Below the pieces are notes generated by a model. That model searched no databases. It was not told where the DNA came from and saw only the letters and a list, made by a program, of their open reading frames with translations. Made by a program: the position numbers and the translations under genes. Positions 23,660 to 33,237 of a DNA stretch of 64,000 bases are shown here, in pieces (the stretch's first letter is position 1; each line of letters opens with the position of its first letter). The stretch is from Macrococcus carouselicus. GTDB taxonomy: Bacteria; Bacillota; Bacilli; Staphylococcales; Staphylococcaceae. The stretch lies in NCBI RefSeq assembly GCF_004359515.1, contig NZ_SCWD01000001.1, positions 620,001 to 684,000 on the forward strand. The letters are read 5' to 3'.

Positions 23660-24079
23660 ATGTTTACAACTGAAACTGAAATCGCAGTAAGATATGCGGA
23701 AACCGATAAGATGGGCGTGGTCTATCATGCTAATTATCTGATCTGGTGTGAAGTGGCAAGAACAGACTTCATAGAGAAAGCGGGGTTCAGCTATGCGGAT
23801 ATGGAAAAGGAAGGAATCATTTCTCCGGTCCTTAATATTAATCTGAATTACAGATGTTCGGTGACTTATCCGGAGAAAGTGAGAGTGAGAAGCTGGATTG
23901 AATCTTATTCGAAAATTCGCACTGTCTATGGTTATAAGATTGTCAAGGAAGACGGCAGCATCGCAGCTGACGGAACGTCCACTCATGTCCTGATTAAAAA
24001 GGGCAGTGACAGACCACTGAGGCTTGATCGATGTTTTCCTGACTGGCATGCAAAGTATCTGGAACTTAACCAGCAATAA
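23660..24079 (+). CDS. YbgC/YneP-like acyl-CoA thioesterase
   Basis: 139-residue single hotdog domain. The catalytic motif RYAETDKMGVVYHANYLIW with the active Asp is intact, followed by EVARTDFIEKAGFSYADME, as in 4-hydroxybenzoyl-CoA thioesterase relatives. It should hydrolyse a short or aromatic acyl-CoA; the natural substrate is unknown. Start follows GGAGGAGTG and the gene has its own -10-like TATAAT in the acnA terminator region. Its place after aconitase is the same as yneP in B. subtilis. Confidence 0.9.
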   Translation: MFTTETEIAVRYAETDKMGVVYHANYLIWCEVARTDFIEKAGFSYADMEKEGIISPVLNINLNYRCSVTYPEKVRVRSWIESYSKIRTVYGYKIVKEDGSIAADGTSTHVLIKKGSDRPLRLDRCFPDWHAKYLELNQQ

Positions 24080-24081
24080 AA

Positions 24082-24110
24082 ATACCACGTCCAAAGGACG
24101 TGGTTATTAT
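24082..24110. terminator. bidirectional terminator thioesterase/HesB-like
   Basis: CCACGTCC-AAA-GGACGTGG stem between convergent genes; the T-run (TTATTATTTT) is imperfect. Confidence 0.7.
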
Positions 24111-24385
24111 TTTGAATAAATAATTTCATCATTGTCAACGGTGACGTTAAGCGTGTCATCCTCAAAATACCAGGTATCCTTTGAATCCACGAAGTAGGTG
24201 AGGCCACCAACTGTTTCATGATAGCTGTCTGCCGGCAAATGCTCTACAGTGAATGCAATGCCGATTCCTTGTTTCAGCTGAAGGTCACCGCCATAACGCG
24301 GATAAAACTTAATGGCCATATCATCAGACAGAGCGAGTTCCTCCTGAAACCATTGCTGTGCTTTATCATCGAGATTAATCTTCAT
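24107..24385 (-). CDS. HesB/IscA-fold protein without cysteines (YneR-like)
   Basis: 92 residues. The HesB fold is recognisable from ALSDDMAIKFYPRYGG, then IAFTVEHLPADSYHE and GGLTYFVDSKDTWYFEDDTL, but the three cysteines that bind iron-sulfur clusters in IscA/SufA are absent, as is usual for the YneR subfamily. Its function is unknown. It follows plsY by 6 bases on the same strand, so it is the second gene of that operon, as in bacilli (yneS-yneR). Confidence 0.85.
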   Translation of the reverse strand: MKINLDDKAQQWFQEELALSDDMAIKFYPRYGGDLQLKQGIGIAFTVEHLPADSYHETVGGLTYFVDSKDTWYFEDDTLNVTVDNDEIIYSK

Positions 24386-24391
24386 CCATTA

Positions 24392-24973
24392 TCACATCCA
24401 TTTAATTTTAGGTTCTTCGTGTTTCATTATACGGCTAATATTAGTATGATGTCTAACGATAATGATAACCATGATAATAAATGAAATCAATGTGACGATC
24501 CAGTCGCCGAATGCAATGGCCGCGATAAAGTTAATGATGCTGGCTATCATACTGGCTAATGAGACATATTTGAAAGCATAGAGCACACTGAAAAATGTCA
24601 CAGCTGTACCAATAAAGAGAATTGGATTAACAGCCAGAACAACTCCGGCAGAAGTTGCCACTGCTTTACCACCCTTAAACTTCAGGAAAATAGAAAAGAC
24701 ATGACCCAGTACTGCAAACAGTCCGACGATAATACCATGCACTTCGTTATGAAAGATAAAAGGAAGTAAAGCAGCTATCACACCTTTTGACATATCGAGT
24801 AAAGTGACGACGATCCCAGCTTTTTTTCCGAGCACTCTAAACGTATTGGTGGCACCTAAGTTACCGCTGCCGTAATTTCTGATGTCTTTGTTGAACAATG
24901 TTTTGCCGATCATTAAACCGGGTGAGATGCTGCCTATAAGGTAGGCAAGAACAAACATAAATATAGTTGACAT
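24392..24973 (-). CDS. plsY: glycerol-3-phosphate acyltransferase PlsY
   Basis: Membrane enzyme that transfers the acyl group from acyl-phosphate to glycerol-3-phosphate, the first step of phospholipid synthesis. 193 residues and five membrane segments, with the three cytoplasmic motifs [10 protein letters not shown] plus [39 protein letters not shown], and a later [17 protein letters not shown]. Start follows AAAGGAGTG. A FapR-like palindrome overlaps the leader 14 bases before the start, suggesting malonyl-CoA-responsive control. Confidence 0.96.
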   Translation of the reverse strand: MSTIFMFVLAYLIGSISPGLMIGKTLFNKDIRNYGSGNLGATNTFRVLGKKAGIVVTLLDMSKGVIAALLPFIFHNEVHGIIVGLFAVLGHVFSIFLKFKGGKAVATSAGVVLAVNPILFIGTAVTFFSVLYAFKYVSLASMIASIINFIAAIAFGDWIVTLISFIIMVIIIVRHHTNISRIMKHEEPKIKWM

Positions 24974-24986
24974 ACAAGCACTCCTT

Positions 24987-25003
24987 TTAATAGCAGGTAC
25001 TAA
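24987..25003. promoter_or_regulatory. FapR-like operator upstream of plsY
   Basis: Read on the plsY strand TTAGTACCTGCTATTAA, 15 of 17 identical to the B. subtilis FapR site TTAGTACCTGATACTAA. It lies between the expected promoter and the ribosome site of plsY. Confidence 0.65.
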
Positions 25004-25076
25004 TAGTTTACCATAGACCGCTCAAGCAGACATTATTTAATACAAGAAAAACATCACTATAATTAAATTATAAATT

Positions 25077-25090
25077 TATTATGTAAACTA
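25077..25090. repeat. intergenic repeat copy a (TATTATGTAAACT)
   Basis: Contains the exact 13-mer TATTATGTAAACT between plsY and parE. Three further exact copies lie at 35359, 43358 and 53944. Confidence 0.6.
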
Positions 25091-25149
25091 ATATAAAACT
25101 TGATTTTTTTAGAGAAATATAGAAGAATAATGATTGTATAAAATTTTAA

Positions 25150-25163
25150 CGAACATATGTTTG
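25150..25163. promoter_or_regulatory. LexA box in front of parE
   Basis: CGAAC-ATAT-GTTTG fits CGAAC-N4-GTTYG exactly and ends two bases before the parE ribosome site. S. aureus parEC is known to be SOS-regulated. Confidence 0.8.
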
Positions 25164-25177
25164 TAGGAGGAACCGAT

Positions 25178-27190
25178 TTGGTACAAAACAATCAATATAA
25201 TGATGAATCAATACAGGTCCTGGAAGGTTTAGAAGCTGTCAGAAAGCGGCCAGGTATGTATATCGGTTCGACTGATGGCCGAGGATTACATCATCTTGTC
25301 TACGAGATTCTTGATAATTCAATAGATGAAGCATTAAATGGTCATGGCTCAGCAATTGAAGTGATCTTAAATAAAGACGGTAGTGTGACCGTAGCTGATA
25401 ATGGACGGGGGATGCCGACAGGGCTTCATAAGACCGGCAAACCGACCCCTGAAGTGATCTTCACTGTACTGCATGCCGGTGGTAAGTTCGGTCAGGGCGG
25501 CTATAAGACAAGCGGAGGGCTGCATGGTGTAGGGGCATCAGTTGTAAATGCGCTCAGCTCATGGCTGGAAGTGACCATCTATAACAACGGTAAAATCCAT
25601 CAGCAGCGTTTTGGGAATGGGGGAATACCTGCAACCACCTTAAAGGAAGTCGGCAAGACTAAACGCACGGGGACAACGGTCACTTTTATGCCGGACCCGA
25701 CAATCTTCAAGCAGACGGTCAGCTTCAACTATGATACTTTAGCTGAAAGGTTGCGTGAGTCTGCGTTTCTGCTGCAGGACCTGAAGATCACTCTGACTGA
25801 CAAGCGTGGTGATGAAGATAAAGCGGAAGTCTTTCATTTTGAGGAGGGACTGAAAGCATTCGTCGCATTTGTCAATGAAGGGAAGGAGTTCCTTCATGAC
25901 GTCGTAATGTTCAAGGGAGAGTCAGCTAGCATTGAAGTGGAGGTGGCCTTCCAGTATAACGATCAGTATAGTGAAACCATTCTGTCGTTTGTCAATAACG
26001 TCCGCACGAAAGACGGAGGGACGCATGAGGTAGGGATGAAGACAGCTATGACGCGTGTCTTCAATGAATATGCCCGTAAGATCGGAGAGCTCAAGACAAA
26101 GGACAAGAATCTGGACGGCAACGATATTCGTGAGGGTATGACTGCGGTTATCTCCGTGAAGATTCCTGAGGAGCTGCTGCAGTTCGAGGGTCAGACGAAA
26201 TCCAAGCTCGGTACAAGTGAAGCACGCGGTGCAGTCGACAGCGTTATTGCGGACCAGCTGCCGTACTTCCTTGAAGAGAACGGCAAGTTATCACAGACGC
26301 TTGTCAAGAAGGCTGTCAAGGCCTCTCAGGCCCGTGAGGCGGCAAGAAAAGCACGTGAAGAAGCCCGAAACGGCAAGAAAAAGAAAAAAGACACACTTCT
26401 TTCAGGTAAACTGACACCCGCACAGAGCAAGAATACGGAGAAGAATGAGCTTTATCTTGTCGAGGGTGATTCCGCCGGTGGATCCGCGAAACAAGGACGA
26501 GATCGTAAGTTCCAGGCGATTCTGCCGCTACGTGGTAAAGTGATCAACACTGAGAAGGCCAAGCTTGAGGATATCTTCAAGAATGAAGAGATCAATACAA
26601 TCATTCATACAATCGGTGCAGGTGTCGGCAATGATTTCACGCTGAAGGACAGCAACTATAACAAAGTCATCATCATGACTGATGCTGATACGGACGGTGC
26701 CCATATCCAGGTGCTGCTCCTGACGTTCTTCTTCAACTATATGCGACCGATGCTGGAAGCGGGTCGCATCTATATTGCACTGCCGCCTCTCTACAAAGTG
26801 TCTAAAGGGAAGGGCAAGAATGAAGTGATTGAATATGCCTGGACAGATGAAGAACTGCTGGATGTTCAGAAGAAAGTCGGGAAAGGCTTTATGCTGCAGC
26901 GTTATAAAGGACTCGGTGAAATGAATCCTGACCAGCTGTGGGAGACAACGATGAATCCCGAGACTCGTACTTTGATCCGTGTGCAGATAGACGACGAGGT
27001 ACGTAGTGCGAAGCGACTGACCACTCTGATGGGTGATAAAGTAGAGCCGCGTCGTGACTGGATTGAACGTCATGTTGAGTTCGGCATGCAGGAAGATGCC
27101 GGCATACTGGAGAATGATGAAGTACAGCTGCTGAAGGAAGAGGAAGATATTTCAATCATTGAAGACGCTGAGTTAGGAGATGAAGTATAA
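25178..27190 (+). CDS. parE: DNA topoisomerase IV subunit B
   Basis: ATPase subunit of topoisomerase IV, which decatenates daughter chromosomes. The TTG at 25178 (7 bases after AGGAGG) is preferred to the in-frame ATG at 25157, which overlaps the LexA box and lacks a ribosome site; the resulting 670-residue protein starts [20 protein letters not shown] as in staphylococci. GHKL motifs are [21 protein letters not shown] and [17 protein letters not shown]; the TOPRIM domain has [31 protein letters not shown] and [10 protein letters not shown]. The stop overlaps the parC start by one base. Confidence 0.97.
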   Translation: MVQNNQYNDESIQVLEGLEAVRKRPGMYIGSTDGRGLHHLVYEILDNSIDEALNGHGSAIEVILNKDGSVTVADNGRGMPTGLHKTGKPTPEVIFTVLHAGGKFGQGGYKTSGGLHGVGASVVNALSSWLEVTIYNNGKIHQQRFGNGGIPATTLKEVGKTKRTGTTVTFMPDPTIFKQTVSFNYDTLAERLRESAFLLQDLKITLTDKRGDEDKAEVFHFEEGLKAFVAFVNEGKEFLHDVVMFKGESASIEVEVAFQYNDQYSETILSFVNNVRTKDGGTHEVGMKTAMTRVFNEYARKIGELKTKDKNLDGNDIREGMTAVISVKIPEELLQFEGQTKSKLGTSEARGAVDSVIADQLPYFLEENGKLSQTLVKKAVKASQAREAARKAREEARNGKKKKKDTLLSGKLTPAQSKNTEKNELYLVEGDSAGGSAKQGRDRKFQAILPLRGKVINTEKAKLEDIFKNEEINTIIHTIGAGVGNDFTLKDSNYNKVIIMTDADTDGAHIQVLLLTFFFNYMRPMLEAGRIYIALPPLYKVSKGKGKNEVIEYAWTDEELLDVQKKVGKGFMLQRYKGLGEMNPDQLWETTMNPETRTLIRVQIDDEVRSAKRLTTLMGDKVEPRRDWIERHVEFGMQEDAGILENDEVQLLKEEEDISIIEDAELGDEV

Positions 27191-29586
27191 TGGCTGAACA
27201 GATACAGATACTGCCTCTGGAAGAGGTCATCGGTGACCGATTTGCACGTTACAGTAAATATATTATTCAGGACCGTGCGATTCCGGACGTCAGAGATGGA
27301 CTTAAACCGGTACAGCGTCGTATTTTATTTGCGATGCATCAGGAAGGCAACACGTTTGAGAAGAACTTCAGAAAGAGTGCGAAGACGGTCGGGAATGTCA
27401 TCGGGAATTATCATCCTCATGGTGATACATCTGTCTATGATGCGATGGTCCGTATGAGCCAGGACTGGAAGCTGAGACATGTACTGATTGAGATGCACGG
27501 GAATAACGGCAGTATTGATAACGACCCGCCTGCAGCCATGCGTTATACAGAGGCGAAGCTGTCCAAGCTGGCAGACCTTCTGCTGAAAGACATTCAGTAT
27601 GAGACGGTTGACTACGTTCAGAATTTCGATGACACTGCGATGGAACCTGTCGTACTGCCCGCAAAATATCCGAACCTGCTCGTCAACGGCTCCACAGGTA
27701 TCTCGGCAGGGTACGCGACTGATATACCGACTCATAATCTGAAAGAGGTCATCGATGCGACACTTCTCGTCATGGATAACCCGAAAGTCGATATCGACCG
27801 TTTGATGGAAGTAATGCCTGGACCAGACTTTGCGACTGGCGGCATTATTCAGGGTAAGGCGGGGATTAAACAGGCTTATGAAACCGGAAAAGGGAAGATT
27901 GTCATCCGCGGTAAAGTGGCGATTGAAGAGCTGCGCGGTGGACGCAGTCAGATCGTTGTCACTGAAGTTCCTTATGAAGTGAATAAAAGCGTCCTCGTTA
28001 AGCGTATCGATGAGCTGCGTGCGGATAAGAAGGTCGACGGTATACTTGAAGTGCGTGATGAATCAGACCGCGAAGGGCTGCGCATCGCAGTCGAGCTGAA
28101 GAAAGGTGCCAATGCAGAGGGGATTCTGAACTATCTCTATAAGAACACGGAACTGCAGATCAATTATAACTTCAATATGGTAGCCATCAGCGACCGCAGA
28201 CCTAAGCAGCTCGGTATCAGAGAGATGCTGGACAGCTATATCAGTCATCAGTACGAGGTGGTCACAAGACGCAGTGATTATCAGCTGCAGAATGCACAGC
28301 GTCGCATGCATATCGTTGAAGGTCTGATCAAGACATTATCAATTCTTGACGCAGTGATTGCCGTCATCAGAGAATCAACGAACAAACAGAACGCAAAGGA
28401 AAATCTGGTTCACCAGTTTGATTTCACCATGGAGCAGGCAGAAGCCATCGTCAATCTGCAGCTCTACCGTCTGACAAACACAGATATCATCGCATTAGAG
28501 AAAGAACATCAGGATCTGACAGCGAAAATCAAGGAGCTTGCTGATATTCTCGCAAATCCTAAAAAGCTGAAACAGGTTATCAGGAAAGAACTGAAGCAGG
28601 TACAGAAAGAATACGGTGAGGAAAGACTCAGTCAGATTGAGGATAAAGTCGCCGAACTCAAGATTGCGAAAGAAATCACTGTTCCTAACGAAGAAGTCAT
28701 GGTCAGCCTGACACGCGACGGCTATATCAAACGTACATCATTCAGAAGTTTCGGCGCCAGCGCAGTCGATGAGGTGGGTGTTAAAGAGGGTGACTCACTT
28801 CTGACTCATGTGCAGACGAATCTGCAGCACACACTGCTCGTCTTTACGTCAAAAGGACATTACCTCTATATTCCAGTGGTCAAACTTCCAGACATTAAAT
28901 GGAAGGATCTCGGGACTCACGTTTCTCAGATCGTACCGCTCAAAGAACAGGATTATGTGATCGGTATGGAGACAGTTGAGTCATTTGATGATGAGGCAGT
29001 GGTTATCTCTGCCACCAAACAAGGGCTGATCAAGAAGACAATCCTTAAAGATTATCAGACAAGCCGTTTCGCGCGTCCGATTGTCGGTATCAAGCTGAAG
29101 ACTGATGATGAAGTGATCTTCACACAGAAAGTGACGGGTGATGCATCTATCGTTGTAGTGACTAAGAATGGCTATTCGCTTGTCTATAGTCTTGATGAGG
29201 TCAGTGTCCAGGGTCTGAAAGCAGCGGGCGTGAAGTCAATCAACCTGAAGGAGGACGAAGTAGTCGCAACAGAAATATTGACTGAAGGTGATTTACTGAT
29301 TGCCACGCAGCGTGGTGCAGTGAAGCGGATGAAACTTAATTTTGAGCAGTCCAAGCGCGCTAATCGCGGACTGCTGCTGCTGAAAGAACTGAAATCACAT
29401 CCTCACCGTATTGTGAATGCCGCAATCGTGCAGCCTGAACAGCATTATACTCTGATTTCAGATAAGGACGAACAGGTGACAAATCCTGTTAAATCAGTAC
29501 GTCTGACTGAACGCTATACAAATGGCAGCTTTATCGTAGATGAAAATAAATTCGGTCAAGTAACAGCTATGAGGGTCACTGAATAA
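27190..29586 (+). CDS. parC: DNA topoisomerase IV subunit A
   Basis: DNA-cleaving subunit of topoisomerase IV. 798 residues, coupled to parE by a TAATG overlap. The catalytic Tyr lies in [11 protein letters not shown]; the quinolone-determining region reads [20 protein letters not shown], giving Thr80 and Asp84 where S. aureus has Ser80 and Glu84. The C-terminal beta-pinwheel repeats (for example [42 protein letters not shown]) are present and complete. Confidence 0.97.
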   Translation: MAEQIQILPLEEVIGDRFARYSKYIIQDRAIPDVRDGLKPVQRRILFAMHQEGNTFEKNFRKSAKTVGNVIGNYHPHGDTSVYDAMVRMSQDWKLRHVLIEMHGNNGSIDNDPPAAMRYTEAKLSKLADLLLKDIQYETVDYVQNFDDTAMEPVVLPAKYPNLLVNGSTGISAGYATDIPTHNLKEVIDATLLVMDNPKVDIDRLMEVMPGPDFATGGIIQGKAGIKQAYETGKGKIVIRGKVAIEELRGGRSQIVVTEVPYEVNKSVLVKRIDELRADKKVDGILEVRDESDREGLRIAVELKKGANAEGILNYLYKNTELQINYNFNMVAISDRRPKQLGIREMLDSYISHQYEVVTRRSDYQLQNAQRRMHIVEGLIKTLSILDAVIAVIRESTNKQNAKENLVHQFDFTMEQAEAIVNLQLYRLTNTDIIALEKEHQDLTAKIKELADILANPKKLKQVIRKELKQVQKEYGEERLSQIEDKVAELKIAKEITVPNEEVMVSLTRDGYIKRTSFRSFGASAVDEVGVKEGDSLLTHVQTNLQHTLLVFTSKGHYLYIPVVKLPDIKWKDLGTHVSQIVPLKEQDYVIGMETVESFDDEAVVISATKQGLIKKTILKDYQTSRFARPIVGIKLKTDDEVIFTQKVTGDASIVVVTKNGYSLVYSLDEVSVQGLKAAGVKSINLKEDEVVATEILTEGDLLIATQRGAVKRMKLNFEQSKRANRGLLLLKELKSHPHRIVNAAIVQPEQHYTLISDKDEQVTNPVKSVRLTERYTNGSFIVDENKFGQVTAMRVTE

Positions 29587-29618
29587 AAAAATTTGCTTTA
29601 ATATGAATCCTTTTGTGC

Positions 29619-29646
29619 TAAAATACGGATTGTACGTATTTTTTCA
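29619..29646 (+). terminator. probable terminator of parEC
   Basis: AAATACG-GATTGTA-CGTATTT followed by TTTT. Short stem, so moderate strength. Confidence 0.5.
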
Positions 29647-29661
29647 CAGGAGGATTTTTAT

Positions 29662-31140
29662 TTGGACTTCAATAACATTAATTTTGATGCACTGATACCC
29701 GAATGGTTTAAGACAGTCGTTTCAACCGGTAATGATTTAATCTGGACACAGTTCCTGATTGGACTTCTACTGCTGGCCGGCATCTTCTTCAGTCTGAGTT
29801 CACGATTTATTCAGTTAAGATGGCTGCCGGAGATGTTCCGTGTCATCGGTGAGAAGCCTGAGACACTGGATAGCGGAGAGAAAGGTATTTCGTCATTCCA
29901 GGCTTTCGCAATCAGTGCTGCCAGTCGTGTCGGTACAGGTAATATTGCAGGTGTTGCGACGGCCATTGTACTGGGTGGTCCTGGCGCTGTATTCTGGATG
30001 TGGGTGATTGCCTTCTTCGGTGCAGCATCGGCATTCTTTGAAGCAACACTCGCTCAAGTCTACAAAGTGCCTGATAAGGAAGGTGGCTTCCGCGGAGGAC
30101 CTGCCTACTATATGGAACGCGGACTTGGCCAGAAGTGGCTGGGCATGGCCTTCGCAGTGCTGATCACCATCACATTTGCTTTTGTGTTCAATACTGTACA
30201 ATCGAATACGATTGCTGAAAGCTTGAATACACAGTACAGTGTGGCACCGTGGGTAACAGGACTTATTTTAGCACTTATTACTGCTCTGGTTATTTTCGGC
30301 GGCGTACGCTCAATCGCTAAAATTTCTTCTATGATAGTTCCTGTTATGGCTATTCTCTATATTCTGCTTGTGTTATTTATTCTGCTCACGCATGCTAATA
30401 TGATTATTCCGATGATCGGCTCCATCATCAAAGGAGCGTTCGGTATGGAACAGGCTTTCGGCGGGGCACTTGGTTTCACTATCATGCAGGGAATCAAACG
30501 CGGTCTGTTCTCGAATGAAGCGGGTATGGGTTCTGCGCCTAATGCAGCGGCGACTGCAGCTGTCTCTCATCCGGTCAAACAGGGTCTGATTCAGTCTCTC
30601 GGCGTCTTCTTTGATACGATGGTTGTCTGTACAGCGACTGCCATCATGATTCTGCTGTATACAGGTCTTGAATACGGTGAAAAAGCGACACAGGGCGTTG
30701 CTGTCACTCAAGCAGCACTTAACAGTCATGTCGGCACGTTCGGCGGTGTATTCCTGACTGTAGCAGTCTTCTTGTTCGCCTATTCATCTGTAATCGGCAA
30801 CTATTACTATGGTCAGTCCAATATTGAATATCTGACTCAGAACAAAGTGGTGATGTTTATCTTCAGACTGCTTGTTGTCTTTATGGTGTTCTTCGGCGCA
30901 GTTGTGAAGGTTGAGACCGTGTGGGCAACAGCTGACTTATTCATGGGTCTGATGGCGATTCTGAATATCACGGCTATCATCGGTCTTGCTCACGTCGTCT
31001 TTGAAGTGGCACGTGACTATGCAGACCAGCGAAGAAAAGGCTTAAATCCTGTCTTCCGAACTAAAAATGTCAAAGCTGATCTGTCATCAGTAGATACCTG
31101 GGGAGAAAATCCCTATCACTCCGATGGTGACAATAAATAA
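29662..31140 (+). CDS. alsT: alanine/glycine:cation symporter (AGCS family, AlsT-like)
   Basis: 492 residues with about eleven membrane segments, importing alanine or glycine with Na+ or H+. TTG start at 29662 after GGAGG. Family markers are AFAISAASRVGTGNIAGVAT, GPGAVFWMWVIAFFGAASAF, FRGGPAYYMERGLG and GLFSNEAGMGSAPNAAATAA. It follows parEC as in other staphylococci but beyond a likely terminator. The final hydrophilic tail is cytoplasmic. Confidence 0.93.
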   Translation: MDFNNINFDALIPEWFKTVVSTGNDLIWTQFLIGLLLLAGIFFSLSSRFIQLRWLPEMFRVIGEKPETLDSGEKGISSFQAFAISAASRVGTGNIAGVATAIVLGGPGAVFWMWVIAFFGAASAFFEATLAQVYKVPDKEGGFRGGPAYYMERGLGQKWLGMAFAVLITITFAFVFNTVQSNTIAESLNTQYSVAPWVTGLILALITALVIFGGVRSIAKISSMIVPVMAILYILLVLFILLTHANMIIPMIGSIIKGAFGMEQAFGGALGFTIMQGIKRGLFSNEAGMGSAPNAAATAAVSHPVKQGLIQSLGVFFDTMVVCTATAIMILLYTGLEYGEKATQGVAVTQAALNSHVGTFGGVFLTVAVFLFAYSSVIGNYYYGQSNIEYLTQNKVVMFIFRLLVVFMVFFGAVVKVETVWATADLFMGLMAILNITAIIGLAHVVFEVARDYADQRRKGLNPVFRTKNVKADLSSVDTWGENPYHSDGDNK

Positions 31141-31143
31141 AGG

Positions 31144-31188
31144 GCATAAAAACAAGACTGTGCTTCACGCACAGTCTTGTTTTTATGC
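31144..31188. terminator. bidirectional terminator alsT/DUF1002
   Basis: GCATAAAAACAAGACTGTGC with its exact complement around a 5-base TTCAC loop; a 20-bp perfect stem, one of the longest in the window. The 3' arm overlaps the DUF1002 stop. Confidence 0.9.
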
Positions 31189-32169
31189 AAAGATGGATTT
31201 GAAGAAATTAGCAATTGCCTGGAAGAAGGACTGAATCGCTGTGACAAACTTGTCCCATACCCCTTGCTCCTCGAGCGAGTCTTTCAGTTCTTTACCCGCA
31301 TCCTTTGCTTTATCAGCTGCATTCTTGAATGTATCCGAGTTTTTGATGTCATTGACATAGCCTGTCGCACTATCGATGATCTTATCAGCATTTTCGCCTG
31401 TAAAGACCCCTTGCTGCTGTGCGTTGTTAATGAAGTTGACGATGATGTTGATCTGGTTATCATTCAGTACGTTGTTCAGCCCGTTATTGTTGATCTTTTC
31501 AGTGACGACATTCTTGATTTCGGTGACTGACAGATTGCCGCCCTGTTCAGCGATCTCAGCCTTTGCTTCTGCAATAGCTTTATTCAGCTGTTCCTGTGAG
31601 AAGCCATCCTTATTCTGATTCTCTTCAGTGATTGTTGTGATGGAATCAAGTTCATTCTGGGCAGCCTGTGTCTGACTCTGATCGATGGCTTCACCTTGTG
31701 CTTCAAATGCTTTGTATACGCCTGCAAGTGCGCTTTCACCGGTTACGTCCTCAGCAGCGGCAATTTTAACGTCAGCATCTGTGACACCTGCAGTCAGAAG
31801 TGCATTTTTGTAAGTATCCTCAGTGATTTTTGTGATTTTGCCTTTTGACTGATCAATGCTAAGTGTCAGTCCCGATCCTTGTGCGAGCTTTTTAATTCGG
31901 ATACTTGATTTCAGTACGTCATCAGAGGACTGTAAATTCAGGTATTTTCCGAGATCAGCTGCATTGACATAAGTGATTTTATCACTATCTTTTGTGCCGA
32001 GCAGGTCATGAGTTGTATTCTGCAGAGCAGTATTGGATTGCAGCGCGGCCCCGAACACTGTCACTGCTTCTTCCCACGCTTCCTCAGTCACAGCATAAGT
32101 CGGCTTTGTTAAAGTCAGTAGCAGGACAAGTGTCAGAACACCGGTCAGAAGGCGCAACGATTTTTTCAT
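31183..32169 (-). CDS. secreted DUF1002 protein
   Basis: 328 residues. A signal peptide with LLTGVLTLVLLLTLTKPTYA ends at about residue 26, so the protein is exported. The N-terminal VTVFGAALQSNTALQNTTHD, TYVNAADLGKYLNL and the later GVTDADVKIAAAEDVTGESALAGVYKAFE are characteristic of DUF1002. The C-terminal part contains a run of helices (VTEKINNNGLNNVLNDNQ, GYVNDIKNSDTFKNAADKAK) and ends in a hydrophobic helix FQAIANFFKSIFA that could contact the membrane. Function unknown. Start follows AAAGGAGATGAC. Confidence 0.85.
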   Translation of the reverse strand: MKKSLRLLTGVLTLVLLLTLTKPTYAVTEEAWEEAVTVFGAALQSNTALQNTTHDLLGTKDSDKITYVNAADLGKYLNLQSSDDVLKSSIRIKKLAQGSGLTLSIDQSKGKITKITEDTYKNALLTAGVTDADVKIAAAEDVTGESALAGVYKAFEAQGEAIDQSQTQAAQNELDSITTITEENQNKDGFSQEQLNKAIAEAKAEIAEQGGNLSVTEIKNVVTEKINNNGLNNVLNDNQINIIVNFINNAQQQGVFTGENADKIIDSATGYVNDIKNSDTFKNAADKAKDAGKELKDSLEEQGVWDKFVTAIQSFFQAIANFFKSIFA

Positions 32170-32282
32170 TTATGTCATCTCCTTTTTATATGGACTTATA
32201 TTCGTTATACTGAGATATAAGCTTAAAAATATTATAGCATTGATTAAGAGTTCTGCCATGGGACTTAAGTACGAGGTGAGAT

Positions 32283-33128
32283 ATGGGGAGTTATCGAGTT
32301 GAAAAATCTCTTAATAATAATGTGCTGATTGCGACATATCACGGAGATGAAGTGATTCTGATCGGCAAGGGGATCGGCTTCAGTAAGAAGAATGGCGATA
32401 TCATCGATACGGATGAGGTGGAGAAAGTGTATGAACTGAAGACCTTTCAGGATCAGCAGCGCTACAGAACATTGATGGATATCGGTGATGATGAAGTGAT
32501 GAAGGTGATTTTAGAGGTAGTGGACAAAATCAGGGATCTGATCGACGAAGAGGTCAGTGATACACTTCTTCTATCTCTGACAGACCATATTCTCTTTGCG
32601 ATTAAAAGATATGAAGATAATATTTTCATTTCAAATCCGTTCAGCAATGAAACAGAAGCGCTCTATCCACGTGAATACAGTGCAGCATACATAGCAGTCA
32701 GTATGCTCAATAAACAACTGAACATCAAATTACCGGAGACAGAAGTCGGTTTTATTGCGCTGCATATTCATTCTTCAATCAGTAAACAGAGTATACGCGA
32801 TATGAACCTGATGACAGAAGTGGTGTCAAAAGCTATCCAGATTATTGAGTACGATCTGAAGATTCAGGTGGACAAGAACTCGATTATCTATACACGTTTT
32901 GTCAGACATATCAGCTTTGCAGTGCAGCGTGTCATTGCAAATGATTCTGCACCGGAACAAAGAAATTTAGAAAACCTATTGAAAGTTCAGTATCCTATCT
33001 GTTATAATGTGGCTATTAAGATAGTAAAAATGATGCAGTCATTGTTGAATAAACCGGTCTATGAATCAGAACTTGTTTATCTCACCATGCACATACAGCA
33101 ATTCAATACTGAAGCTTCAGACGTGTAA
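32283..33128 (+). CDS. glcT: PtsGHI operon antiterminator GlcT
   Basis: BglG/SacY-type RNA-binding antiterminator. 281 residues: an N-terminal CAT RNA-binding domain (YRVEKSLNNNVLIATYHGDE, then GKGIGFSKKNGDII) followed by PRD1 (LLLSLTDHILFAIKRYE, GFIALHIHSS) and PRD2 (IYTRFVRHISFAVQRV, YLTMHIQQF) containing the His residues phosphorylated by the PTS. It lies directly before ptsG, whose leader contains the expected terminator, so it should allow ptsG transcription when glucose is available. Start follows GAGGTGAG. Confidence 0.94.
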   Translation: MGSYRVEKSLNNNVLIATYHGDEVILIGKGIGFSKKNGDIIDTDEVEKVYELKTFQDQQRYRTLMDIGDDEVMKVILEVVDKIRDLIDEEVSDTLLLSLTDHILFAIKRYEDNIFISNPFSNETEALYPREYSAAYIAVSMLNKQLNIKLPETEVGFIALHIHSSISKQSIRDMNLMTEVVSKAIQIIEYDLKIQVDKNSIIYTRFVRHISFAVQRVIANDSAPEQRNLENLLKVQYPICYNVAIKIVKMMQSLLNKPVYESELVYLTMHIQQFNTEASDV

Positions 33129-33140
33129 CTGATTATGCAG

Positions 33141-33191
33141 GCATGAGTCGACAGCTGGTACAATGGGACCAGTCCAGACTCATGCTTTTTT
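33141..33191 (+). terminator. leader terminator of ptsG, probable GlcT target
   Basis: GCATGAGTC (33141-33149) pairs with GACTCATGC (33177-33185) and is followed by six T. An inner hairpin CTGGT/ACCAG (33155-33172) lies in the loop. In bacilli the RNA target of GlcT overlaps the 5' part of such a terminator; the exact antiterminator stem is not resolved by eye. Confidence 0.7.
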
Positions 33192-33237
33192 GTATCATTT
33201 TTACGGTCTTGGTAAAAAAAACTTAGGAGGATTTACA

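Noticed and set aside
26528-27073. 181-codon ORF antisense to parE
   Set aside because: Shadow of the conserved TOPRIM coding region.
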